Of a stretch of DNA of 64,000 nucleotides, positions 1 to 8,159 are shown piece after piece; the first letter of the stretch is position 1; the number at the start of each line of letters is the position of its first letter. The translations under genes were made by a program, and so were the position numbers. Origin of the DNA: Xylanimonas allomyrinae. GTDB lineage: Bacteria; Actinomycetota; Actinomycetes; Actinomycetales; Cellulomonadaceae. The notes below the pieces were generated by a model that did not search any database, had not been told where the DNA came from, and saw nothing but the letters and a program-made list of their open reading frames with translations. The stretch spans positions 3,752,483 to 3,816,482 of the forward strand of contig NZ_CP035495.1 in assembly GCF_004135345.1 (NCBI RefSeq). Reading direction: 5' to 3'.

Positions 1-1
1 C

Positions 2-1630
2 GCGGTGCAGATCAACGCCTTCAACTTCCCCGTGTGGGGGCCGCTGGAGAAGCTCGCGCCCGCGTTCCTCGCCGGGGTGCCCACGCTCATCAAGCCCGCG
101 ACGCCCACCGCGCCGCTCACCGAGGCGTGGGTGCGCATCCTCGCCGACGCCGGGCTGCTGCCCGCCGGCACCGTGCAGCTCGTCTCGGGCGCCGCGCGCG
201 ACCTGCTCGACCACCTGCGGCTGGGGGACGCGGTCGCGTTCACCGGGAGCGCCTCGACCGCGCGGCGGCTGCGCGCGCACCCGGCCGTCGCCGAGGCGGG
301 CGTGCGGTTCACCGCCGAGACCGACTCGCTCAACGCGAGCGTGCTCGGCCCCGACGCGCTGCCCGGCACGCCCGAGCTCGAGGCGTTCGTGGCCCAGGCC
401 GTCACCGAGATCACCACCAAGGCCGGGCAGAAGTGCACCGCGATCCGCCGGCTCGTGGTGCCCGGCGTGCTGGTCGACGTCGTCGTCGAACGGCTGCGCG
501 AGCGCCTGGGCGCCACGGTGGTCGGCGACCCGCGCGCGGAGGGCGTGACCATGGGCCCGCTCGCCTCGACCGACCAGGTCGCCGAGGTGCGCCGCCAGGT
601 CGAACGGCTCGTCGCCGACGGCGGCGAGATCGTCGTCGGCGCCCTGCCCGGTGCCGAGGGTCCGCGCGTGCGCCGGGCCGACGGCACCACGGGCACCGTG
701 CCCGGCGGGGCGTTCGTCGCCCCGCTGGTGCTGCGCTTCGCCGACGGCACCGCGCCGGCGCTGCACGAGGTCGAGGCGTTCGGCCCGGTCGCGAGCGTCG
801 TCGGCTACGGCACCGTGGCCGAGGCGATCGCCCTCGTCAACCGGGGCGGCGGCTCGCTCGTGACGAGCGTCGTGACCGACGACCCGCAGGCCGCCGTCGC
901 GATCACCCTCGGCATCGGCGCCGCCCACGGGCGCGTGCTGCTGCTCGACCGTGACGACGCCCGCACGTCGACCGGGCACGGCTCGCCCGTGCCGCACCTC
1001 GTGCACGGCGGCCCCGGCCGCGCCGGCGGCGGCGAGGAGCTGGGCGGCGTGCGCGCCGTCCACCACTACATGCAGCGCACCGCCGTGCAGGGCTCGCCCC
1101 GCATGCTGACCGCGCTCACGGGCGTCTGGCACCCGGGCGCTGGGACGACGGACGACGGCGAGCACCCCTTCCGCAAGTCGCTCGCGGAGCTGGCGGTCGG
1201 CGACCGCGTCGTGTCGGGGTCGCGCACCGTGACGCTCGCCGACATCGAGACGTTCGCGCACTTCACCGGCGACACGTTCTACGCGCACATGGACGCCGAC
1301 GCGGCCGCCGCCAACCCGTTCTTCCCCGGCCGGGTCGCACACGGGTACCTGCTCGTGTCGTGGGCTGCGGGGCTGTTCGTCGACGCGGCCCCCGGCCCGG
1401 TGCTGGCGAACTCGGGGCTGGAGAACCTGCGGTTCGTGACGCCCGTCTCGCCCGGCGACTCGATCCGCGTCGAGCTCACCGCCAAGCAGATCACCCCGCG
1501 CGAGACGGAGGACTACGGCGAGGTGCGCTGGGACGCGGTGCTGCGCAACCAGGACGACGCCCTGGTGGCGGCCTACGACGTGCTGACTCTCGTGGCCAAG
1601 ACCCGCGCCCAGGTGCCCGCGCCGGTCTGA
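2..1630 (+). CDS. paaZ: PaaZ-type bifunctional oxepin-CoA hydrolase / semialdehyde dehydrogenase, 5' partial
   Basis: The visible part starts inside an aldehyde dehydrogenase domain (PWNFP-like FNFPVWG, then LIKPATPTAP) and ends with a MaoC hot-dog domain. PaaZ opens the oxepin-CoA ring with its hydratase domain and oxidises the resulting aldehyde with its ALDH domain, in aerobic phenylacetate breakdown. The ALDH glutamate lies in FTAETDSLN and the nucleophilic cysteine in GQKCTAIRR (codon at 434-436). The hydratase signature GDTFYAH followed by FPGRVAHGY is near 1270-1350. The frame is open at the window edge, so roughly the first quarter of the protein is missing from view. The fused ALDH-MaoC layout and the flanking paa genes make the call firm. 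Confidence 0.93.
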   Translation, partial: AVQINAFNFPVWGPLEKLAPAFLAGVPTLIKPATPTAPLTEAWVRILADAGLLPAGTVQLVSGAARDLLDHLRLGDAVAFTGSASTARRLRAHPAVAEAGVRFTAETDSLNASVLGPDALPGTPELEAFVAQAVTEITTKAGQKCTAIRRLVVPGVLVDVVVERLRERLGATVVGDPRAEGVTMGPLASTDQVAEVRRQVERLVADGGEIVVGALPGAEGPRVRRADGTTGTVPGGAFVAPLVLRFADGTAPALHEVEAFGPVASVVGYGTVAEAIALVNRGGGSLVTSVVTDDPQAAVAITLGIGAAHGRVLLLDRDDARTSTGHGSPVPHLVHGGPGRAGGGEELGGVRAVHHYMQRTAVQGSPRMLTALTGVWHPGAGTTDDGEHPFRKSLAELAVGDRVVSGSRTVTLADIETFAHFTGDTFYAHMDADAAAANPFFPGRVAHGYLLVSWAAGLFVDAAPGPVLANSGLENLRFVTPVSPGDSIRVELTAKQITPRETEDYGEVRWDAVLRNQDDALVAAYDVLTLVAKTRAQVPAPV

Positions 1631-1650
1631 CCCGGTCGGGCCGGCCTGCG

Positions 1651-1720
1651 GGTCCGGCCAGCACAGGTCCGGCCCGCACAGGTCCGGCCCGCACGGGTCC
1701 GGCCCGTGCGGGTCAGGCCC
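1651..1720. repeat. 15-bp tandem repeat, about 4.7 copies
   Basis: Units of GGTCCGGCCCGCACA start at 1651, 1666, 1681, 1696 and 1711 with small changes. The array fills the space between the converging ends of paaZ and the TetR gene. Confidence 0.85.
1688..1712. terminator. Perfect hairpin between converging genes
   Basis: CCCGCACGGG at 1688-1697 pairs exactly with CCCGTGCGGG at 1703-1712 across a 5-nt loop. It lies between the two stop codons and could end transcription from both sides. There is no U-tract, as is common in actinobacteria. Confidence 0.5.
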
Positions 1721-2318
1721 GCAGGCCCTCCAGGGCGACGGCCAGGACGTCGTGGGCAAGGTCGTGCGCCGACTGGGAGCGGTCGGGGCGGTACCACTCG
1801 ACGATCGAGTTGATCATCCCGAACAGCAGCCGCTCGACGACGTGCGGGTCGACGTCGGAGCGCAGCGAGCCGTCCTCGATCGCCGCGGCGACGATCCGCT
1901 GCACGCGGTTGTCGAACGCGCGCCGGCGTGCGAGCGCGGCCCGCTCGACCTCGGTGTTGCCGCGCACGCGCAGCAGAAGGGTCACGTACGGGAGCTTCTC
2001 GACGAGCACGTGGACGGCGCCGCTGAGCACGTGCTCGAGCTGGTCCGCGGCCGCGCCCTGGGCGGCGGCCGGGTCGTCGAGCACGGCCTCGAGCGCGTCG
2101 AGCGCCTCGCCCACGGCGAGCTCGAGGATCTGCTCCTTGGCGGTGAAGTGGTGGTAGAGCGCGGACTTCGACAGCCCGAGCCGCTCCGCCAGCAGACCGA
2201 CGGACGTCGCGTCGTAGCCGTGCTCGTTGAACGCGTCGACCGCGACGTCGAGGATCTCCCGGCGGTCGTATCCGGGGCGTCCGCGGCGCGTCGGCCGGTC
2301 CGGCGTGCGTGGTGCCAT
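1713..2318 (-). CDS. TetR family regulator, probable repressor of the paa genes
   Basis: This is a 201-residue TetR-type DNA-binding protein. The N-terminal helix-turn-helix (RREILDVAVDAFNEHGY, then TSVGLLAERLGLSKSALYHHFTAK) is followed by an all-helical ligand domain. The start was set at the ATG giving MAPRTPDRP, so that a basic arm directly precedes the HTH; an ATG 9 nt upstream is also possible. It lies downstream of paaK on the same strand with a 76-nt gap. Actinobacterial PaaR proteins of this family repress paa genes and are released by phenylacetyl-CoA. That role is inferred here from position and from the palindrome at 4319-4336. Confidence 0.8.
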   Translation of the reverse strand: MAPRTPDRPTRRGRPGYDRREILDVAVDAFNEHGYDATSVGLLAERLGLSKSALYHHFTAKEQILELAVGEALDALEAVLDDPAAAQGAAADQLEHVLSGAVHVLVEKLPYVTLLLRVRGNTEVERAALARRRAFDNRVQRIVAAAIEDGSLRSDVDPHVVERLLFGMINSIVEWYRPDRSQSAHDLAHDVLAVALEGLRA

Positions 2319-2394
2319 GGCGGACATTCTGACAGTGCGCGCGGTGGGGCCCGCGGCGGCGGCACGGCCTGCGTGCGCCACCGCGGGCCGCACC

Positions 2395-3762
2395 TCAGGC
2401 CTCGCGCAGGTCGCGCACCCGCTGCGTCTTGCCCTCGGAGCGGGGCAGGCTGCCGGGCGCGGCGAGCCGCACGGCGACGCTCGACCCCACGAACTCCTTG
2501 ATCTGGAAGGCGAGCTCGTCGGCCCCGGCCTGTGCCGTCTCGGCCGACAGGCCGGGCTGCGGCTCGACGACGGCGGCGAGCGCGTCCATGCGCCCGGACG
2601 TGGTGAGCTCGAGCACGAAGTGCGCGGTGAGCGCCGGGATGCCGAGCACGAGCTCCTCGATCTGCGTGGGGAACACGTTGACGCCGCGCAGGTTGATCAT
2701 GTCGTCGTTGCGTCCGGTGATCTTCGCCATGCGGCGCATGCCCGGGCGGTCCGTGCCGGGCAGCAGGCGCGTCAGGTCGCGCGTGCGGTAGCGCAGGACG
2801 GGGAACGCCTCCTTGGTCAGCGAGGTGAACACGAGCTCGCCGAGCTCGCCGTCGGGCAGGCGCTCGCCGGTCTCGCTGTCGACGACCTCGGGCAGGAAGT
2901 GGTCTTCCCAGATGTGCGGGCCGTCCTTGGTCGCGACGCTCTCGCAGGCGATGCCTGGCCCCATGACCTCGCTGAGCCCGTAGATGTCGACGGCGTCGAT
3001 GCCGAGGCGCTGCTCGAGCTCGTTGCGCATCTCGTCCGTCCACGGCTCGGCGCCGCAGATCGCGACCTTGAGGCTGGTCGAGCGCGGGTCGACTCCGGCC
3101 TTCTCCATCGCGTCGGCGATGGTCAGCAGGTAGGTGGGGGTGCACATGATGGCCTCGGGCTCGAAGTCCCCGATGAGCTTGACCTGCTTGGACGTCTGCC
3201 CGCCCGACATGGGGATGACGGTGGCGCCGAGCCGCTCGATGCCGGAGTGGGCGCCGAGCCCGCCCGTGAAGAGCCCGTACCCGTAGGCGTTGTGCACGCG
3301 CCAGCCCGGCTTGACGCCGGCCGCGCGCAGCGAGCGGGCCACCAGCCCCGACCAGGTGTCGAGGTCGTCGGGCGTGTAGCCGACGACGGTCGGCAGGCCG
3401 GTCGTTCCGGACGACGCGTGGATGCGTGCGATGCGGTCGCGCGGCACGGCGAACATGCCGAACGGGTAGTTCGCGCGCAGGTCCGCCTTGGTGGTGAAGG
3501 GCAGCAGCGTGACGTCGTCGAGGGTGCGGATGTCGCGCGGGTGGACGCCTGCCTCGTCGAGCGCTTGCCGGTAGTGGGGCACCGCGTGGTAGGCGCGCGC
3601 CACGGTCTCCTGGAGGCGCTGGAGCTGGAGCTCCTCGATCTGCTCGCGTGACATCAGCTCCTCGGCGTCGAGGCCGGTCTCGTACGCGCTCAGCGCGGCG
3701 TCGGTGCCGAGAAGGGTCCGTTCGAGGCGGGGTGCGGGCGTGGCGTTGGTCGTCGTCGACAA
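2395..3762 (-). CDS. paaK: Phenylacetate-CoA ligase
   Basis: This 455-residue adenylate-forming enzyme activates phenylacetate to phenylacetyl-CoA with ATP, the entry step of the pathway. The phosphate loop SSGTTGLPT is at residues 117-125. YGLSEVMGPGIA carries the A5-type motif, and the C-terminal SEGKTQRV carries the lysine (about K445) expected near the end. The start is a TTG preceded by GGGAGAG, and length matches PaaK. It follows paaI with 24 nt between them, so both are probably transcribed together from the divergent promoter region near 4250-4330. Confidence 0.95.
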   Translation of the reverse strand: MSTTTNATPAPRLERTLLGTDAALSAYETGLDAEELMSREQIEELQLQRLQETVARAYHAVPHYRQALDEAGVHPRDIRTLDDVTLLPFTTKADLRANYPFGMFAVPRDRIARIHASSGTTGLPTVVGYTPDDLDTWSGLVARSLRAAGVKPGWRVHNAYGYGLFTGGLGAHSGIERLGATVIPMSGGQTSKQVKLIGDFEPEAIMCTPTYLLTIADAMEKAGVDPRSTSLKVAICGAEPWTDEMRNELEQRLGIDAVDIYGLSEVMGPGIACESVATKDGPHIWEDHFLPEVVDSETGERLPDGELGELVFTSLTKEAFPVLRYRTRDLTRLLPGTDRPGMRRMAKITGRNDDMINLRGVNVFPTQIEELVLGIPALTAHFVLELTTSGRMDALAAVVEPQPGLSAETAQAGADELAFQIKEFVGSSVAVRLAAPGSLPRSEGKTQRVRDLREA

Positions 3763-3786
3763 GATGCTCTCCCGTGCGAAGAGGGG

Positions 3787-4236
3787 TCAGTGGGTGAGGG
3801 TGCGCGAGGTCGTGTGGCTGCGGCCGCGCATTTCGGCGACGACGGTGCCGTCGTCGGCCGTGACGGTGACGTCGTACAGCCCCGTGCGGCCGCGGCGCGC
3901 GCGGCGCACCGCCGTGGCGGTGAGCACGTCGCCGGACGTGGTCGGGGCGAGGAAGGCGATGTCGGCTCCGGAGGAGATGGTGATGCGCTCGTCCTCGTTG
4001 CACGCGACGGCGAACGCCGTGTCCGCGAGCGTGAAGACGACGCCGCCGTGGGTGATGCCGAAGCCGTTGGTGAGCGCGTCGGTGACCGTGAGGGTCATGA
4101 CCGCGCGGCCGGCGCGCTCCTCGACGAGGGTGATCCCCAGCAGGTCGCGCACGTTGTCCTCGCGCATCATCGCGCGGACCTCTGGGCGGACCTCTGGGCG
4201 AACCGTGGGGACGGGTTCGGGCGCGAGCTCTGTCAC
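3787..4236 (-). CDS. paaI: Hydroxyphenylacetyl-CoA thioesterase PaaI
   Basis: This 149-residue hot-dog thioesterase hydrolyses stalled or hydroxylated phenylacetyl-CoA intermediates and returns CoA. The hallmark HGGVVFTLADTAFAVACN contains the catalytic aspartate of the helix. The start is a GTG giving VTELAPEP, chosen because GAGGAGG stands 4 nt upstream; the frame stays open further upstream but without protein-like sequence. It lies immediately before paaK on the reverse strand and faces paaA across the regulated intergenic region. Confidence 0.9.
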   Translation of the reverse strand: MTELAPEPVPTVRPEVRPEVRAMMREDNVRDLLGITLVEERAGRAVMTLTVTDALTNGFGITHGGVVFTLADTAFAVACNEDERITISSGADIAFLAPTTSGDVLTATAVRRARRGRTGLYDVTVTADDGTVVAEMRGRSHTTSRTLTH

Positions 4237-4311
4237 GTGGCCTCCTCGTTGAGCCGCCGCACACGATACGTGATCGAGGTGGCGGGCCGTCATCTCCAAT
4301 GTGACCCACAC

Positions 4312-4336
4312 TATACTGACCGAACGATCGTTTGGT
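4312..4336 (+). promoter_or_regulatory. paaA promoter -10 with overlapping TetR operator
   Basis: TATACT at 4312-4317 fits a -10 box. Immediately downstream, at 4319-4336, is ACCGAACGATCGTTTGGT, an 18-bp palindrome with one mismatched pair, covering the likely transcription start. The A/T content is higher than anywhere nearby. Placement suggests direct repression by the TetR protein at 1713-2318 (inference). Confidence 0.7.
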
Positions 4337-4390
4337 AAGGTGCGGCCCGAACAGATCCCGCAGCACCTGCCGAACCCCTTGGAGTCGACG

Positions 4391-5380
4391 ATGACGACGA
4401 CGACCGAAGCACCGCCGCGTGACGACCAGCAGGTCTTCGACGCACTGATCGAGGCGGACTCCCGCGTGGAGCCGCGCGACTGGATGCCCGACGCATACCG
4501 CCGCACCCTGGTACGCCAGATCTCCCAGCACGCGCACTCCGAGATCATCGGGATGCAGCCCGAGGCGAACTGGATCACGCGCGCCCCCAGCCTCAAGCGC
4601 AAGGCCATCCTCATCGCCAAGGTGCAGGACGAGGGCGGGCACGGCCTCTACCTGTACTCGGCCGCGCAGACGCTCGGCGCCTCGCGCGAGGACATGCTCG
4701 ACCAGCTCCACGCAGGCAAGGCCCGCTACTCCTCGATCTTCAACTACCCCGCCCGCACCTGGGCCGACATGGGCGCCATCGGCTGGCTCGTCGACGGCGC
4801 CGCGATCTGCAACCAGGTCGCGCTGTGCCGCACCTCCTACGGCCCCTACGCCCGGGCCATGGTGCGCATCTGCAAGGAGGAGTCGTTCCACCAGCGGCAG
4901 GGGTTCGAGATCCTGCTCGCGCTCTCGCGCGGCACCGAGGAGCAGCACCAGATGGCCCAGGACGCCGTCGACCGCTGGTACCGGCCCGCGCTCATGATGT
5001 TCGGCCCGCCCGACGCCGAGTCGCCCAACTCGCGGCAGTCGATGGCGTGGAAGATCAAGCGCGTCTCCAACGACGAGCTGCGCCGCCGGTTCGTCGGCAT
5101 GTGCGTGCCGCAGTTCGAGGCCCTCGGGCTGACGATGCCCGACCCCGAGCTGCGCTTCGACGAGGAGACCGGCCAGTGGGAGCCCGGCCCGATCGACTGG
5201 GACGAGTTCCACGAGATCCTCGCCGGCCGCGGCCCCCTGAACGCCGAGCGCATGCGACGCCGTCGTGCGGCGCACGACGAGGGTGCGTGGGTCCGCGACG
5301 CCGCGGCCGCCTACGCCCGCAAGCAGACCGAGCGCCCGGCACCGGCCGGCGCGAGCAACCACAAGGAGGTGGCGGCGTGA
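4391..5380 (+). CDS. paaA: 1,2-phenylacetyl-CoA epoxidase subunit PaaA (catalytic)
   Basis: The 329-residue catalytic subunit of the di-iron monooxygenase that epoxidises the ring of phenylacetyl-CoA. Di-iron ligands are visible: E51 in HSEIIG, E81 and H84 in DEGGHG, and the E163/E164-H167 cluster in [10 protein letters not shown]. The ATG at 4391 has GGAG 6 nt upstream; the frame is open to 4301 but that part reads through the promoter and operator. It is first in a tightly coupled paaABCDE operon, with its stop overlapping the paaB start. Confidence 0.96.
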   Translation: MTTTTEAPPRDDQQVFDALIEADSRVEPRDWMPDAYRRTLVRQISQHAHSEIIGMQPEANWITRAPSLKRKAILIAKVQDEGGHGLYLYSAAQTLGASREDMLDQLHAGKARYSSIFNYPARTWADMGAIGWLVDGAAICNQVALCRTSYGPYARAMVRICKEESFHQRQGFEILLALSRGTEEQHQMAQDAVDRWYRPALMMFGPPDAESPNSRQSMAWKIKRVSNDELRRRFVGMCVPQFEALGLTMPDPELRFDEETGQWEPGPIDWDEFHEILAGRGPLNAERMRRRRAAHDEGAWVRDAAAAYARKQTERPAPAGASNHKEVAA

Positions 5381-5682
5381 CCACGCCTGGCTACAGCGAG
5401 AAGGAGTCCTGGCCCCTGTGGGAGGTGTTCGTCCGTGCCGGGCGAGGCCTGTCCCACGTTCACGTCGGCTCGCTGCACGCACCCGACGCGACGCTCGCGG
5501 TGCGCAACGCGCGCGACCTGTACACGCGCCGCCGCGAGGGCCTGTCGATCTGGGTGGTGCCCGCCGCGGCGGTCACCACGAGCGACCCCGACGCGCGCGA
5601 CGAGTGGTTCGAGAGCCCGGCGGGCAAGAACTACCGGCACGCCGTCTACTACACGCACGCCGAGGGGGTGCGTCACCTGTGA
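5377..5682 (+). CDS. paaB: 1,2-phenylacetyl-CoA epoxidase subunit PaaB
   Basis: A 101-residue small structural subunit of the phenylacetyl-CoA epoxidase. Typical features are [26 protein letters not shown] at the start and NARDLYTRR, with a C-terminal [11 protein letters not shown]. The GTG start overlaps the paaA stop by 4 nt and has AAGGAGG upstream. PaaB bridges PaaAC heterodimers in the known complex and has no catalytic residues of its own. Length is normal. Confidence 0.95.
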   Translation: MTTPGYSEKESWPLWEVFVRAGRGLSHVHVGSLHAPDATLAVRNARDLYTRRREGLSIWVVPAAAVTTSDPDARDEWFESPAGKNYRHAVYYTHAEGVRHL

Positions 5683-6551
5683 GCGCCACCCGCACCGCGG
5701 ACGACGTCCACGGCGACATCCACCGCGACGTCCACGGCGACATCCACGGCGACGTCCACGTCGATGCCGTCGAGCTCGACCCCGAGCTGGTCGGTGCCGG
5801 CGGCGCGGACGCCGACCACGACGTCGCGCAGTACGCCCAGTGGCTGGGCGACGACGCCCTCGTCCTCGCCCAGCGCCTCGGTGCCTGGATCTCCCGCGCG
5901 CCCGAGCTCGAGGAGGACATCGCGCTCGGCAACATCGCGCTCGACCTCGTCGGCCAGGCACGGTCGCTGCTGCACCACGCCGGCACGGCCGACGGGCGCA
6001 GCGAGGACGACCTCGCCTACTTCCGCGACGAGACCGAGTTCCGCTCGAGCTGGCTCGTCGAGCAGCCCAACGGGGACTTCGCCGCCACCATCGCGCGCCA
6101 GCTCGTCGCCTCGACGTACATGCACGAGCTGTACGCGCGCCTCCAGCACGCGAGCGAGCCGACGCTCGCGGCGATCGCCGCCAAGGCGGTGCTCGAGGTC
6201 GCCTACCACCGCGACCACGCCGTGCAGTGGACGCTGCGCCTGGGCGACGGCACCGACGAGTCCCGCCGCCGCATGGTCGCGGGGCTCGACGCCGTGTGGC
6301 CCTACGTGGACGAGCTGTTCGCCGACACCCCGCTGATCGACCGCCTGGGCGACCGTGCCGTGCGCCCGTCCACGCTGCGCGAGCCCGTGCTGGCCGCGCT
6401 GCGTGACGTGCTGCGGCAGGCGGGGCTCGCCGAGCCCGACCTCCCCCCGGCCCCGTGCGGCGGTCGCGCCGGCCGGCACAGCGAGTACCTCGGCTACATC
6501 CTGGCCGAGATGCAGGTGCTCGCCCGGCAGCACCCCGGTGCGTCGTGGTGA
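5679..6551 (+). CDS. paaC: 1,2-phenylacetyl-CoA epoxidase subunit PaaC
   Basis: A 290-residue ferritin-like subunit that partners PaaA but lacks its di-iron site. Recognisable segments are WLGDDALVLAQRLGAWISRAPELEEDIALGNIALDLVGQAR and KAVLEVAYHRDHAVQWTLRLGDGT. The GTG start overlaps the paaB stop by 4 nt. Unusually, residues about 9-28 are a His/Asp repeat (DVHG/DIHR-type units) encoded by a 12-bp tandem repeat, which looks like a local expansion before the conserved core. Confidence 0.94.
   Translation: MSATRTADDVHGDIHRDVHGDIHGDVHVDAVELDPELVGAGGADADHDVAQYAQWLGDDALVLAQRLGAWISRAPELEEDIALGNIALDLVGQARSLLHHAGTADGRSEDDLAYFRDETEFRSSWLVEQPNGDFAATIARQLVASTYMHELYARLQHASEPTLAAIAAKAVLEVAYHRDHAVQWTLRLGDGTDESRRRMVAGLDAVWPYVDELFADTPLIDRLGDRAVRPSTLREPVLAALRDVLRQAGLAEPDLPPAPCGGRAGRHSEYLGYILAEMQVLARQHPGASW
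5703..5762 (+). repeat. 12-bp tandem repeat inside paaC
   Basis: Five 12-bp units alternating GACGTCCACGGC and GACATCCACGGC (one variant ends CCGC, the last GTC). They encode Asp-Val/Ile-His-Xaa repeats near the N-terminus of PaaC. Confidence 0.9.
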
Positions 6552-7042
6552 CCAGCATCGACGGCGAGGTCGCGCGCGCCTGGCAGGCGGCCGCCGCCGT
6601 CGTCGACCCCGAGGTGCCCGTGCTGACCATCGAGGATCTCGGCGTGCTGCGGTCGGTCACCGTGACGGGCGACACCGCGCGCGCGGCGATCACCCCGACG
6701 TACTCCGGCTGCCCCGCCGTCGACGCCATCCGCTGCGACGTCGCCGACGCGCTGCGCGGTGCCGGCTACCGCGACGTCAGCGTCGACGTCGTGCTCGCCC
6801 CCGCGTGGTCCACCGACTGGATGACCGACGCCGGCAAGCACAAGCTGCGTGCATACGGCATCGCGCCCCCGTCGGGCCGGGCCGCGCACTCCGGGCCCGT
6901 CCCGATCGCGCTGTCCGTCCGCTGCCCGCGGTGCGGTTCGCTGTCCACGCGCGAGATCGCGCACTTCGGCTCGACCTCGTGCAAGGCGCTGTACGAGTGC
7001 TCGGCCTGCCTCGAGCCGTTCGACTACTTCAAGGTGCACTGA
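6548..7042 (+). CDS. paaD: Phenylacetate degradation protein PaaD (epoxidase iron-sulfur assembly factor)
   Basis: A 164-residue protein with an N-terminal MIP18/DUF59 domain (VVDPEVPVLTIEDLGVLRSV; PTYSGCPAV) and a C-terminal zinc-ribbon-like region (CPRCGS, then CKALYECSAC). PaaD is thought to help load metal clusters into the epoxidase system; its exact reaction is not established. The GTG at 6548 overlaps the paaC stop by 4 nt; a GTG one codon upstream is equally readable. Its stop overlaps the paaE start. Confidence 0.94.
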   Translation: MTSIDGEVARAWQAAAAVVDPEVPVLTIEDLGVLRSVTVTGDTARAAITPTYSGCPAVDAIRCDVADALRGAGYRDVSVDVVLAPAWSTDWMTDAGKHKLRAYGIAPPSGRAAHSGPVPIALSVRCPRCGSLSTREIAHFGSTSCKALYECSACLEPFDYFKVH

Positions 7043-8148
7043 TGACGACCACCGCGACCCCCACCCGCCGCCGCGCCCGCTTCCACACCCTCCGGGTGAC
7101 GCGGGTGCGGCCCCTGACGACCGACAGCGTCGAGGTCACGTTCGCCGTGCCCGGCGCGCTCGCCGACGACTACGACTACGCGCCCGGGCAGTACGTGGCC
7201 CTGCGCGCCACCATCGACGGCCAGGAGGTGCGCCGCAGCTACTCGCTGTGCCGGCCCCCGCAGGCCGGCGAGATCGCCGTGGCGATCAAGCGCGACCACG
7301 GCGGACTCTTCTCCACCTGGGCCAACGACGTCCTCGCCGCCGGTGCCGAGATCGACGTCATGAGCCCGCAGGGCACGTTCACCAGCGACCTGCGCGACCT
7401 GGACGGCAAGCACCTGGCCGGCATCGCGGCCGGCTCGGGCATCACCCCGCTCATGGCGCTCGTGCGCAGCACGCTCGACGGCTCGCCGACGGCGCGCGTC
7501 AGCCTCGTCTACGCCAACCGCTCCACGCCCGACGTGATGTTCCTCGAGGAGCTCGCCGATCTCAAGGACCGCTACCCGGACCGGTTCGCGCTGCACCACG
7601 TGCTCACGCGCGAGAAGCGCACCGCCCCGCTGCTGTCGGGCCACCTCGACGCCGACCGCCTCGACGCGGTGCTGAACGGCCTGGTCCGCCCGCAGACCGT
7701 GGACGAGTGGTTCCTGTGCGGGCCCCTCGGCCTGGTGCAGACGTGCCGCGACTCGCTCGACCGCGCCGACGTCGACCGGACCCACGTGCGCTACGAGCTG
7801 TTCACCACGGGCGAGCCCGGCGACGGCCCTCGCCGCGCCGCGCCGGTGACGACCGGCGACGGGCCGAGCGTCCAGATCGACTTCACGCTCGACGGGCAGT
7901 CGGCGCGGGTCACCACCCCCGTCGACGCGCGCGAGACGATCCTCGATGCCGCGTTGCGCGTGCGGCCCGACACGCCGTTCGCGTGCGCGGGCGGGGTGTG
8001 CGGCACGTGCCGGGCGCGCGTGATCGAGGGCAGCGTGCAGATGGCCGAGAACTACGCGCTCGAACCGGAGGAGATCGAGCGCGGGTACGTGCTCACGTGC
8101 CAGTCGCACCCGACGACGCCGTGCGTCGTCCTCGACTACGACGTGTGA
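7042..8148 (+). CDS. paaE: 1,2-phenylacetyl-CoA epoxidase reductase subunit PaaE
   Basis: A 368-residue FAD/NAD(P)H reductase with a C-terminal plant-type ferredoxin domain that feeds electrons to PaaA. The flavin motif RRSYSLCRPP and the nicotinamide-binding GIAAGSGITPLMALV are present. The [2Fe-2S] cysteines are C315, C320, C323 and C353 (CAGGVCGTC and LTCQSH). The ATG overlaps the paaD stop. Domain order and length match PaaE. Confidence 0.96.
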   Translation: MTTTATPTRRRARFHTLRVTRVRPLTTDSVEVTFAVPGALADDYDYAPGQYVALRATIDGQEVRRSYSLCRPPQAGEIAVAIKRDHGGLFSTWANDVLAAGAEIDVMSPQGTFTSDLRDLDGKHLAGIAAGSGITPLMALVRSTLDGSPTARVSLVYANRSTPDVMFLEELADLKDRYPDRFALHHVLTREKRTAPLLSGHLDADRLDAVLNGLVRPQTVDEWFLCGPLGLVQTCRDSLDRADVDRTHVRYELFTTGEPGDGPRRAAPVTTGDGPSVQIDFTLDGQSARVTTPVDARETILDAALRVRPDTPFACAGGVCGTCRARVIEGSVQMAENYALEPEEIERGYVLTCQSHPTTPCVVLDYDV

Positions 8149-8159
8149 GGGGGGACGCC

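Noticed and set aside
1982..5482. A 1166-codon frame on the reverse strand across paaK-paaB
   Set aside because: It is an Arg/Ala/Pro-rich shadow of the real paa genes in another frame, with no domain or ribosome site; codon positions follow the paa genes.
5703..5762. Short direct repeats as a CRISPR array
   Set aside because: Repeats are contiguous with no spacers and encode part of PaaC; the arrays at 1651-1720 and 31702-31758 also lack spacers.
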